Both the position numbers and the translations under genes were made by a program. From Gammaproteobacteria bacterium (GTDB taxonomy: Bacteria > Pseudomonadota > Gammaproteobacteria > SZUA-229): a DNA stretch of 13,555 nt. The stretch lies in assembly GCA_029880105.1 (NCBI GenBank), contig JAOUPA010000041.1, positions 1 through 13,555 of the forward strand, given 5' to 3'. The notes under the pieces were generated by a model. That model was not told the origin of the DNA and made no database searches. It saw nothing but the letters and a program-made list of their open reading frames with translations. Each line of letters starts with the position of its first letter. The stretch's first letter is position 1. Below, piece by piece: positions 5,855-13,242 of this stretch.

Positions 5855-7900
5855 ATGAGCAAAAAAGCAAAGACATATAAACACTGGAAGCTCGAATACG
5901 ATAAGGCGGATATTTTATGGCTGCACCTAGATGCGGCTGATTCAAGCGTTAACCTGTTATCTGCACAGGTGTTCGAAGAGCTCAATTTAATACTCAATGA
6001 CCTGGCTACTGATTTGCCGACGGGTGTGGTTATTCTGTCAGACAAAAAAGACAGTTTTATTTATGGCGCCGACATCAAGGAATTTACTACCCTGGAGAAT
6101 AAAGGCCAGGCTGCAGCGTTTCTTAAACGCGGCCATTCACTGATGAATAAACTTGAGGCCCTGCCTCGGCCTACTGTTAGTATGATTCATGGCATGTGCC
6201 TGGGCGGTGGTACTGAGTTATCACTCGCCTGCCGTTATCGAGTAATGTCGAGCGAAGACTACTCAAAAATAGGATTACCAGAAATCAAATTGGGCATCTT
6301 TCCCGGTTACGGCGGTACGGTGCGCTCGATTCGTCGAGCAGGACCTTTGCCTGCACTGGATATGATGTTGACCGGGCGCATGTTAACAGCCAGGGCTGCT
6401 AAAAAGATTGGGCTAATTGATGAGGCGGTACCACTGCGACAGCTTAAGCACGCTGCCAGGCGTTTTATTATGGAGGAGCCTAAAGCCAGGAAGCCTGGTC
6501 TACTGCAACGTCTTGCCAATCACAAATATCTTCGACCTTTAGTTGCCAAACAAATAAAAAAACAGGTAGCGAAAAAGGCCAGGCCTGAACATTACCCTGC
6601 GCCCTACCGTTTGATTGAACTCTGGCAGAACTATGCCGATACACCCGGAGAAATGCTCAGGCAGGAAATTAACGAGGTTTCACAACTGGCGACCAGTAAG
6701 ACTGCACGCAATCTGGTGCGTGTGTTTTTTCTACAGGAGGCATTGAAAAAATACGGTAAGCAGGTCGAATACAAGGCAAAGCACGTGCATGTGATTGGCG
6801 GCGGTATTATGGGCGGTGATATTGCCGCCTGGTGCGCGATTAGAGGTTATAGCGTAACGGTACAGGATCAGTCCCCGGAGCGGTTAGCAAAAACCGCGCA
6901 GCGAGCCATGCAGTCGTTCAAAAAGAAATTTAAAAAAGACAGGCGCGCCATCGTTGCTGCGAATGATCGCCTGATGATGGATCATAGAGGTATCGGTGTT
7001 GCACAGGCCGATATAGTCATCGAGGCGATCTTTGAAGATGTCGATGTTAAGCAAGAGCTCTATAAGGGCATTGAGCCGCGCATGAAGCCGGGTGCTATAC
7101 TTGCTACTAACACCTCCAGCATTATGCTCGAAGACCTGGCCTCTGCCCTGGAAAATCCTGGCCGACTCGTTGGACTACATTTTTTCAACCCGGTTGCACT
7201 GATGCCACTGGTGGAAATCATTCATGGTGACAATACCGACGAAACGATTCTGCAACAGGTCGCCGCATTTGCCCGTGATATTGGCAAGTTACCGCTGCCT
7301 GTTAAGAGCTCGCCCGGATTTTTAGTCAATCGAATATTGATGCCCTACCTGCTCGAGGCCGTGATGATGGTCGATGAAGGCATTGCGCCCGAATCGATTG
7401 ATAAGGCGGCCACGGATTTTGGCATGCCTATGGGGCCTATTGAACTGGCAGATACCGTTGGACTCGATATCTGCAAAAATGTCGCCAGCATTTTATCTAA
7501 AACCATGAATGTAGAGTTACCAAAGAACCTGGAGCGCATCGTTAAGTCAGGTCATCTGGGTAAAAAAACAGGATCGGGTTTTTATCAATACAAAAAAGGC
7601 AAAATTCAGAAAAATAAAAAGATACAACACGGCAACCTTCAGGTATTGCAGGATCGCCTGGTGTTAAAGCTATTGAATGAGTCGGTGGCGTGCGTGCGCG
7701 AAGGTATTGTTGAAAACGAGGATATGATTGATGCAGGTGTTATTTTTGGCACTGGTTTTGCGCCGTTCCGATCTGGCACGATGCATCACATTCAGGAGGT
7801 TGGTGTTGCTGGCATCATCGAAAAAATGCAGGCATTCGAAAAGCATTTTGGTGATCGCTTTAAACCGGACATGTACTGGCAAAAATTAATGAAAAAATAA
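5855..7900 (+). CDS. fadJ: Fused enoyl-CoA hydratase / 3-hydroxyacyl-CoA dehydrogenase (FadJ-like)
   Basis: This alpha-subunit-type multifunctional enzyme performs the two middle steps of beta-oxidation. The N-terminal crotonase domain (about 10-200) has GADIKEF (oxyanion hole), E121 in LGGGTELSLACRYRV and E143 in GLPEIKLGIFPGYGG, matching the two catalytic glutamates of FadB/FadJ. A basic linker (about 205-300) includes KKARPEHYPAPYRLIELW, similar to the FadJ linker. The NAD-binding domain starts with VHVIGGGIMGGDIAAW (311-326); catalytic H442 is in VGLHFFNPV, with N492 in SPGFLVNR. The C-terminal dehydrogenase domain is duplicated as expected, ending after GFAPFRSGTMHHI. At 681 residues it is slightly shorter than E. 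coli FadJ (714). It starts 12 bp after the thiolase stop with only a weak Shine-Dalgarno, suggesting coupling. Isomerase or epimerase activity cannot be judged. Confidence 0.94.
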   Translation: MSKKAKTYKHWKLEYDKADILWLHLDAADSSVNLLSAQVFEELNLILNDLATDLPTGVVILSDKKDSFIYGADIKEFTTLENKGQAAAFLKRGHSLMNKLEALPRPTVSMIHGMCLGGGTELSLACRYRVMSSEDYSKIGLPEIKLGIFPGYGGTVRSIRRAGPLPALDMMLTGRMLTARAAKKIGLIDEAVPLRQLKHAARRFIMEEPKARKPGLLQRLANHKYLRPLVAKQIKKQVAKKARPEHYPAPYRLIELWQNYADTPGEMLRQEINEVSQLATSKTARNLVRVFFLQEALKKYGKQVEYKAKHVHVIGGGIMGGDIAAWCAIRGYSVTVQDQSPERLAKTAQRAMQSFKKKFKKDRRAIVAANDRLMMDHRGIGVAQADIVIEAIFEDVDVKQELYKGIEPRMKPGAILATNTSSIMLEDLASALENPGRLVGLHFFNPVALMPLVEIIHGDNTDETILQQVAAFARDIGKLPLPVKSSPGFLVNRILMPYLLEAVMMVDEGIAPESIDKAATDFGMPMGPIELADTVGLDICKNVASILSKTMNVELPKNLERIVKSGHLGKKTGSGFYQYKKGKIQKNKKIQHGNLQVLQDRLVLKLLNESVACVREGIVENEDMIDAGVIFGTGFAPFRSGTMHHIQEVGVAGIIEKMQAFEKHFGDRFKPDMYWQKLMKK

Positions 7901-7923
7901 ACGCCGGTAATAGATTTGACGCC

Positions 7924-8598
7924 TTATACCCTCCAGTTAATTTCAGCCTGCCCGCTCTGCTTTAAAAAATGATTAATCTTTGAGAATGGACGGCTTCCCA
8001 GGAAACCGCGATAGGCTGACAGTGGCGAAGGATGTGGCGCGCGGATGATCAGGTGATGGGGCGCATCAATGATGGCACCTTTTTTTTGCGCATATGAACC
8101 CCAAAGTACAAAGATAATGGGACGTTGCTGTGCGTTGAGTACCGAAATAATTTTATCAGTAAAGGTTTCCCAGCCTTTGCCCTGATGTGAATTAGGTTGA
8201 CCACTTTCGACAGTTAAAACACTATTGAGTAGCAGTACGCCCTGGTTCGCCCAGCTCTGTAAATAGCCGTGCTGGTTTTCAATGCCCAGGTCGTCCTTCA
8301 GCTCACTGAAAATATTGATCAGTGACTTGGCCAGCGGTTTTACCTCGGGCAATACTGAAAAGCACAGGCCATGCGCGTGCCCCGGTGTTGGATAGGGATC
8401 CTGACCTAGAATTACTACTTTAACCTGATCCAGTGGTGTACTGTTGAGTGCATTAAACCAGAGACTGGAGTGTGGGAAAATCACTTTGCCCTTATCTTTT
8501 TCCAAACGCAAAAAGGCCTTAAGCGATTTCATGTAATCTTTTTCAAACTCGGGCAAGAGCTGTTCAGCCCAGCTCTGGTCAAAGGGTAGCTGATCCAT
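7924..8598 (-). CDS. ung: Uracil-DNA glycosylase, family 1
   Basis: Ung removes uracil from DNA to start base excision repair. The 224-residue protein has the normal family length. Seen in order: VVILGQDPYP (61-70) with catalytic D67; HGLCFSV with the uracil-stacking F80; VLLLN with uracil-specificity N125; GWETFTDKII; WGSYAQKKG; and APHPSPLSAYRGF with catalytic H189. One departure is clear: the signature GQDPYH ends in Pro here (P70, codon CCA), followed by TPGHAHGL rather than the usual GPGQAHGL. The other key residues are intact, so an active enzyme is likely. The ATG at 8598 lies two bases after the tatD stop, making this the last gene of the minus-strand operon. Its stop is 23 bp from the end of the convergent fadJ gene. 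Confidence 0.95.
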   Translation of the reverse strand: MDQLPFDQSWAEQLLPEFEKDYMKSLKAFLRLEKDKGKVIFPHSSLWFNALNSTPLDQVKVVILGQDPYPTPGHAHGLCFSVLPEVKPLAKSLINIFSELKDDLGIENQHGYLQSWANQGVLLLNSVLTVESGQPNSHQGKGWETFTDKIISVLNAQQRPIIFVLWGSYAQKKGAIIDAPHHLIIRAPHPSPLSAYRGFLGSRPFSKINHFLKQSGQAEINWRV

Positions 8599-8600
8599 TG

Positions 8601-9377
8601 TTATTGCCTGTTACCAAACAAATGATAGTAATTATCTTTTGAAATTTGTGCGATGTGTTCAACGCTGGTGTTGCGCACCTTGGCCAGTGTCTCTGCAACA
8701 TGCCTGACTAGTGCGGGTGTGTTCTGTTTGCCGCGGTGTGGTACCGGTGCAAGGTAAGGCGCGTCAGTTTCAATTAATAGCTGCTCATCGGGTACCTGTC
8801 GGGCAACCTCGCGTAACGCATCGGCATTTTTAAACGTGGTGATACCTGAAAACGAAATCATAAAACCGAGTTCCAGTGCCTTTTCGGCAAAGTCCATGGT
8901 TTCGGTAAAGCAATGGATCACGCCACTGCACTTTTCTGCGTTCTCACTGCGCAGAATATCGAGTGTGTCTTGCCCTGCATCTCGGGTGTGGACGATGACG
9001 GGTTTGTTCAGGTCATTGGCAACCTGTATGTGGCTGCGAAAATAATCTATCTGTTGCTGGTTATCACCCTTGTGGTAGTAGTAGTCGAGACCGGTCTCGC
9101 CGATGGCGACGACTTTGGGGTTGGTGGCCAGTGTCTTTAGCTGATCAAGATCGAGCGGTGCATCCTGGTTATGCATCGGGTGGACACCGACAGAGATCGA
9201 TATCTGTGGGTATTTTTCTACCAGTGCGAGCATCGCCGGGTATTTGTCGAGATCGATTGAGACACAGAGCATGCGCTCGATGTCGGCCTCGGAGGTTTTC
9301 TGGATTAGCTTGTCAAAACTGCCATCAAAATCGGCAAGGTCAATGCAATCCAGATGGCAGTGAGAATCTACAAACAA
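8601..9377 (-). CDS. tatD: TatD-family metal-dependent hydrolase/DNase (YcfH-like)
   Basis: TatD proteins are TIM-barrel metallohydrolases with reported Mg-dependent nuclease activity. Metal-site residues are all present: H6 and H8 in VDSHCHLD, E94 in IGETGLDYYY, H130 in PVIVHTRDA, H155 in VIHCFTE and D205 in IETDAPYLAPVPHRGK. The sequence and 258-residue length match E. coli YcfH more closely than TatD itself. The start must be the TTG at 9377 giving MFVDSHCH: the frame closes upstream at the pilZ stop (9402-9404), and no ATG or GTG lies between that stop and the conserved HCH motif. It follows pilZ by 24 bp and precedes ung by 2 bp, the conserved tmk-holB-pilZ-tatD order. Confidence 0.93.
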   Translation of the reverse strand: MFVDSHCHLDCIDLADFDGSFDKLIQKTSEADIERMLCVSIDLDKYPAMLALVEKYPQISISVGVHPMHNQDAPLDLDQLKTLATNPKVVAIGETGLDYYYHKGDNQQQIDYFRSHIQVANDLNKPVIVHTRDAGQDTLDILRSENAEKCSGVIHCFTETMDFAEKALELGFMISFSGITTFKNADALREVARQVPDEQLLIETDAPYLAPVPHRGKQNTPALVRHVAETLAKVRNTSVEHIAQISKDNYYHLFGNRQ

Positions 9378-9401
9378 CTTGAAACAGCTTTGCGGTGTGT
9401 T

Positions 9402-9752
9402 TTACATCGTGTGGGTAACACGATCGGCTTTCATGGCACCTGCGAGATGCGTTTCGATTTTGTTGCGGGTTGTGCCCTTGTCCTGTGGTGCAAACTGTAC
9501 GCCGATACCACGGGCACGGTTACCCTGTGCACCCATCGGTGTAATCCAGATGATTTTGCCGGCGACGGGAATGCGGTCACTGTCTTCCATTAGCGTCAGC
9601 AGCATAAAGACTTCGTCACCGATGTTGTATTCCTTATTTGTCGGGATGAACAGGCCACCGTTTTTGACGAAGGGCATGTAGGAGGCGTAAAGAGACACCT
9701 TGTCTTTAATGCTCAGTGAAAGCATACCGGGGCGTGCATTGGTTGCGCTCAT
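9402..9752 (-). CDS. pilZ: Type IV pilus PilZ protein
   Basis: PilZ is a small cytoplasmic protein needed for type IV pilus assembly and twitching motility; in Pseudomonas and Xanthomonas it acts with FimX and the PilB ATPase. The 116-residue sequence follows Pseudomonas PilZ nearly block for block: YASYMPFVKNGGLFIPTNK, GDEVFMLLTLM, IPVAGKIIWITPMGAQGNR, GIGVQF, RNKIETHLAGA and the terminal THTM. Like that founding protein it lacks the RxxxR and D/NxSxxG motifs needed to bind cyclic di-GMP, so a direct second-messenger role is not expected. The ATG at 9752 has AGGA eight bases upstream. It is the only gene in this operon with a clear gap (28 bp) and its own visible ribosome site, which may allow independent translation. 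Its presence implies type IV pili elsewhere in the genome. Confidence 0.95.
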   Translation of the reverse strand: MSATNARPGMLSLSIKDKVSLYASYMPFVKNGGLFIPTNKEYNIGDEVFMLLTLMEDSDRIPVAGKIIWITPMGAQGNRARGIGVQFAPQDKGTTRNKIETHLAGAMKADRVTHTM

Positions 9753-9780
9753 TGTTTTTGTCCTATGTATTTCGTGTTCG

Positions 9781-10761
9781 TCATAAAGCGTCCCAAGATA
9801 TTAGCAGATTCTCCCAGAGTAGTTGTGGATTCAGTGCAATACTTTCCTTTCTAATATACTCAATGACCTGATCATGAAAGATAAAAACTCTTTTTAAATC
9901 AGCTTTTTGTGCCATTTTCTTCAGGTATGGTCGATTTTTTTCGTTGATAATACCCGCTTCAAGCCCCGTATTCTTCAGGCGAACCAGATCACTGACCCAG
10001 TCAAGTAGCCAGCCGAGGCTAATGTCCTTGGGCAGGTCGGCCAGTTGTGCCGCATAGCTGAGTGAAGTCTCACCGTTGATACCGGCGATCAGGGCCTTTG
10101 CCAACAGGTCTCGCTGTTCTATGGCCTCTTCCTGTTGTCTGAGTGCCAGCAGGGGTGCGCCATGGGCGTATTTAAGTGCGATTTCGGCGGATTTCAGGCC
10201 CTGTGCCTGTAGCCACTGCAGGGCAATGTCCTGGTTGGGCTGGGGAAAACGCAGCGACTGGCAGCGGCTGCGTATGGTGATTGGCAGGCGGAATGGCCGT
10301 GAGGTAACGAGGACGATCAAAGTCCGCTCACCCGGCTCCTCAAGCGTTTTCAGCAATGCATTTGCTGCCTGCACCAGCATCCTGTCGGCATTTTCGATGA
10401 CGGCAATGCGATAGCCCTCAAACTGGCTGGTTGACGAGAGTTTATTACACAGCTGCCTGATGGTATCGATACGAATATTGAGTACCGGCTTTTTGCTTTT
10501 CGTGTTTTCCGGTGGTGCCGGTTGAATCAGTGCAAGATCGGGGTGGGTTTCAGCTGCGATCAGCTGACAGGCGCTGCAGCGACCACAGGCCTCACCATTT
10601 TCTGCCGGTTGCTGGCATAGCATGGCTGCAGACAGCGCCTGGGCAAAATCAGCCTTGCCACTACCCTCCTCACCGTACAACAGGATGGCATGCGGCATGC
10701 GCTGTGCCTGTTTCAGCTGCATCAGTATGCGCCATTGCTCCTGTTGCCATGGATAGATCAT
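9781..10761 (-). CDS. holB: DNA polymerase III delta' subunit
   Basis: The delta' subunit belongs to the clamp loader that places the sliding clamp on primed DNA. The 326-residue protein starts MIYPWQQEQW, typical of HolB. It has HAILLYGEEGSGK (24-36) at the P-loop position; the residue after the Lys is Ala rather than Ser/Thr, in keeping with delta' not hydrolysing ATP. A four-cysteine zinc site uses C49, C59, C62 and C65. RIAVIENADRMLVQAANALLKTLEEP (118-143) is the AAA+ core, and the conserved SRC motif (165-167) in IRSRCQSLRF supplies an arginine finger to the neighbouring subunit. The more variable C-terminal third is the collar domain. The ATG at 10761 lies two bases after the tmk stop, the conserved tmk-holB pairing. 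Confidence 0.95.
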   Translation of the reverse strand: MIYPWQQEQWRILMQLKQAQRMPHAILLYGEEGSGKADFAQALSAAMLCQQPAENGEACGRCSACQLIAAETHPDLALIQPAPPENTKSKKPVLNIRIDTIRQLCNKLSSTSQFEGYRIAVIENADRMLVQAANALLKTLEEPGERTLIVLVTSRPFRLPITIRSRCQSLRFPQPNQDIALQWLQAQGLKSAEIALKYAHGAPLLALRQQEEAIEQRDLLAKALIAGINGETSLSYAAQLADLPKDISLGWLLDWVSDLVRLKNTGLEAGIINEKNRPYLKKMAQKADLKRVFIFHDQVIEYIRKESIALNPQLLWENLLISWDAL

Positions 10762-10763
10762 GG

Positions 10764-11384
10764 TTAAACAATACCCCTGTCTTCTAACTGCTGTTTAATC
10801 TGCGCCTGTACCTGTTCGAGCGGTAGGCTCGCATCCACCGTACAAATTCGGTCAGGATGCTGTCTGGCCAGATCGAGATAGGCATTACGCACACGATCGA
10901 AGAAATCATTTTTTTCCTGTTCTATACGATCAGGTGTGCTACGTTTACCGGCACGTTCTCGACCTACTTCCACAGGGGCATCGAGAATAATGGTCAGGTC
11001 AGGACGTAATGCGCCCTGTACGTAGTTTTCCAGGTCAGTAATTTTTGAGACATCCAGCTGACGCCCGCCGCCCTGGTAGGCATAAGTCGCCTCAGTAAAG
11101 CGGTCACAGAGTACATATTTACCGTCGTTCAGCGCGGGTTGTATTACCTTGTTGATATGTTCAGCACGTGCAGCAAACATCAACAGTAGTTCTGCATCAT
11201 TGCTCATCTTTTCATTGGAGTGCTGTAGTAGTAATTCGCGTAGCGATTCACCCAGTGGTGTACCACCAGGTTCACGGGTGACGATACACTGTTTGCCGGT
11301 CTGTTCCAGTAGTTCACGGATGTAATCGCGGTTACTGGTTTTGCCAACGCCTTCTATGCCTTCAAGCGTAATAAATTTACTCAT
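10764..11384 (-). CDS. tmk: Thymidylate kinase
   Basis: Tmk phosphorylates dTMP to dTDP with ATP, the step shared by the de novo and salvage routes to dTTP. The 206-residue protein has the usual length. The P-loop GIEGVGKT is at residues 9-16, followed by Ser where many homologues have a second Thr. TREPGGTPLGE (36-46), the substrate-binding DRF at 94-96, and AYQGGGRQ (102-109) are present. The LID region GRERAGKRSTPDRIEQE (141-157) carries several arginines. The ATG at 11384 is one base after the mltG stop, and holB begins two bases after the tmk stop, so translation is probably coupled throughout. Confidence 0.97.
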   Translation of the reverse strand: MSKFITLEGIEGVGKTSNRDYIRELLEQTGKQCIVTREPGGTPLGESLRELLLQHSNEKMSNDAELLLMFAARAEHINKVIQPALNDGKYVLCDRFTEATYAYQGGGRQLDVSKITDLENYVQGALRPDLTIILDAPVEVGRERAGKRSTPDRIEQEKNDFFDRVRNAYLDLARQHPDRICTVDASLPLEQVQAQIKQQLEDRGIV

Positions 11385-11385
11385 G

Positions 11386-12417
11386 CTATTTTGTTATTTT
11401 TCTGCGTTTTCTCTGATACAGGTCGACGGCTTTATTATGTTCTTCAAGTGTACTCGAAAACTTGTGGCGACCAGAATTATCGTTGATCGCAACAAAATAA
11501 AGGTAATCAGACTTTTCAGGATGCATTACCGCCTTTAGTGCACCCAGACCTGGCATTGCAATTGGTGTCGGTGGCAGACCTTTTCGAGTGTAGGTATTGT
11601 AAGGCGTGTCATTGCGCAGGTCACGGAAGCGAATATCGCCATCGTAGCTGTCGCCAAGACCATAAATAACCGTTGGGTCTGTTTGCAGGCGCATATTTCT
11701 GCGTAGGCGATTAATGAAGACACCGGCAATCAAGGTACGCTCTTCAGCAACAGCGCTCTCCTTCTCAACGATTGAGGCCATTATCAGGGCCTGATAAGGT
11801 GATTCAAATGGCAGTTCTTTATCGCGTTGCTGCCACAGATTATCAAGATGGCTTTGCATCTGTGTATAAGCACGTTTAAGAATATTGATATCACTGATAT
11901 TTTTATGAAAGTAGTAGGTGTCAGGAAAAAACAGGCCTTCGGGGTGATCGTATGAAATATTTAGTTGCTGAAGAATCTGCTTGTGATCAAGCCCGGCGAG
12001 CTGATGATCGATCGCCTCATTATCTGAAATCGCTTGCATGAACTGTTTAAAGGTCCAGCCCTCGAGTAACTGTAATGGATACTGACGGACGTGGCCGGTA
12101 GTGATATCACTGAGTAACTGCGATAAGGTCATTGCAGGGTGCACAGTATATTCGCCTACCTGAAGACGTTTGGCATCACCATTGAGCCGTGACCATAATA
12201 TTAGAAGCTCTGGATGATCAATTAAACCGAGCTGTTCCAGTTGTCGGGTTAAACTGCGAATGGTTGCACCCGGTTTGAGTTCGACGATCTGCTCCTGGTC
12301 CAGGTAATTGGGTGTCTCCATAACCTGCTTAGTTAGAAAACATAACGATGCAAGTATCGCCAGGGAAACCAGCAGCATAACAATGATAATTTTATTACGG
12401 CTTAAAGTTTTTTTCAT
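11386..12417 (-). CDS. mltG: Endolytic murein transglycosylase MltG (YceG-like)
   Basis: MltG cleaves nascent peptidoglycan glycan strands next to the inner membrane and is thought to set glycan chain length. The 343-residue protein has one N-terminal transmembrane helix (about 9-28) after a basic MKKTLSRNK, with the rest periplasmic. A LysM-like subdomain covers about 43-110 (KPGATIRSLTRQL...LQVGEYTV). The catalytic domain has EGLFFPDTYYF (160-170), ASIVEKES with likely catalytic E218 (the same number as in E. coli MltG), LQTDPTVIYGLG, PYNTYTRKGLPPTPIAMPG and a C-terminal FSSTLEEHNKAV. Its ATG overlaps the pabC stop by four bases (12414-12417), and tmk follows after one base. The pabC-mltG-tmk-holB order is conserved in gammaproteobacteria. 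Confidence 0.96.
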   Translation of the reverse strand: MKKTLSRNKIIIVMLLVSLAILASLCFLTKQVMETPNYLDQEQIVELKPGATIRSLTRQLEQLGLIDHPELLILWSRLNGDAKRLQVGEYTVHPAMTLSQLLSDITTGHVRQYPLQLLEGWTFKQFMQAISDNEAIDHQLAGLDHKQILQQLNISYDHPEGLFFPDTYYFHKNISDINILKRAYTQMQSHLDNLWQQRDKELPFESPYQALIMASIVEKESAVAEERTLIAGVFINRLRRNMRLQTDPTVIYGLGDSYDGDIRFRDLRNDTPYNTYTRKGLPPTPIAMPGLGALKAVMHPEKSDYLYFVAINDNSGRHKFSSTLEEHNKAVDLYQRKRRKITK

Positions 12418-13241
12418 TGCGCTTGCATTCGCTTTTTGAGGGCTTGCGATATTTTTTTAGTTATATCACCGACGTGATAATTTTTGTCTGCCAGTGACTT
12501 CACTGGCCAGATGCCAATCAGGCTGTTACAGATAAAAATCTCATCCATTTCAGTCATGTCTGATTTAGTAATATCTGTGACAAAGGTATCGATATCGTAT
12601 TTCTGTGCAATAGACAAAACCTGTGAACGAATAATGCCATCGATGCCGCAATCATCAAGTAATGGTGTAAATAGTTGTTTCTGCTTTACCACAAAGACAT
12701 TACTCATTGTACCCTCAACGATATTTTCGTTTTCATCGAGCATAAGGCCTTCCTGGTACTCATCATGCCATTCATTTCTGGCCAGCACGTTGTCAAGGCG
12801 GTTCAGGTGTTTAATGCCGGCGAGGTTCCTGTTTCTGGAAATAGTGTGCGAGCAATAACAGGTATCAATGCCACTGGTGTTATTGGTGTCAGGGTACTTT
12901 GGTAGGTCACTCAGGATCACGATACGCGTGGGATGTTGTGGTGATGGTGATAAATATCCCCGCTCACCCTGGCCACGGGTCAGTATCAGTTTAATGACGC
13001 AGTTGGATATTTTATGTTGCGCCAGCATCGTATTGACATCAGTACTGAAATGATCGATGGCACTGGTATCTATATACAATCGTTCTGCGCCACTTCTCAT
13101 GCGCTCAATATGCTCATCCCAGAATTGTATATGGTTATCGATACAGGCAATGGTTTCAAACAGGCCATCGCCATAGTGCAGCCCCCTGTCCATGACAGGT
13201 AGATATTCCGCAGTAATACCATTAATTGTGATATGTCGCAT
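12414..13241 (-). CDS. pabC: Aminodeoxychorismate lyase
   Basis: PabC is a fold-type IV PLP enzyme that converts 4-amino-4-deoxychorismate to p-aminobenzoate and pyruvate, feeding folate synthesis. The 275-residue sequence shows DRGLHYGDGLFETI (18-31), a typical N-terminal active-site strand, and ILTRGQGERGY (86-96). The PLP lysine is K144 in GIKHLNRLDNVLAR, and E175 lies in NIVEGTMSNVF, where the family keeps the cofactor-binding Glu. The sequence is closer to PabC than to the branched-chain aminotransferases IlvE or Dat, and the position between pabB and mltG supports this. The ATG at 13241 follows the pabB stop by one base, and the stop overlaps mltG by four. No separate promoter is seen. 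Confidence 0.94.
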   Translation of the reverse strand: MRHITINGITAEYLPVMDRGLHYGDGLFETIACIDNHIQFWDEHIERMRSGAERLYIDTSAIDHFSTDVNTMLAQHKISNCVIKLILTRGQGERGYLSPSPQHPTRIVILSDLPKYPDTNNTSGIDTCYCSHTISRNRNLAGIKHLNRLDNVLARNEWHDEYQEGLMLDENENIVEGTMSNVFVVKQKQLFTPLLDDCGIDGIIRSQVLSIAQKYDIDTFVTDITKSDMTEMDEIFICNSLIGIWPVKSLADKNYHVGDITKKISQALKKRMQAQ

Positions 13242-13242
13242 A

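Noticed and set aside
9781..10761. HolB might be a related AAA+ ATPase because it keeps a P-loop-like GEEGSGK
   Set aside because: The position after the Lys is Ala, the SRC motif and four-Cys zinc site are those of delta', and tmk lies directly upstream; HolB is the correct call.
12414..13241. Branched-chain or D-amino acid aminotransferase instead of PabC
   Set aside because: These share the PLP fold, but adjacency to pabB and mltG, together with the sequence around the PLP Lys (GIKHLNRLDNVLAR), fits aminodeoxychorismate lyase.
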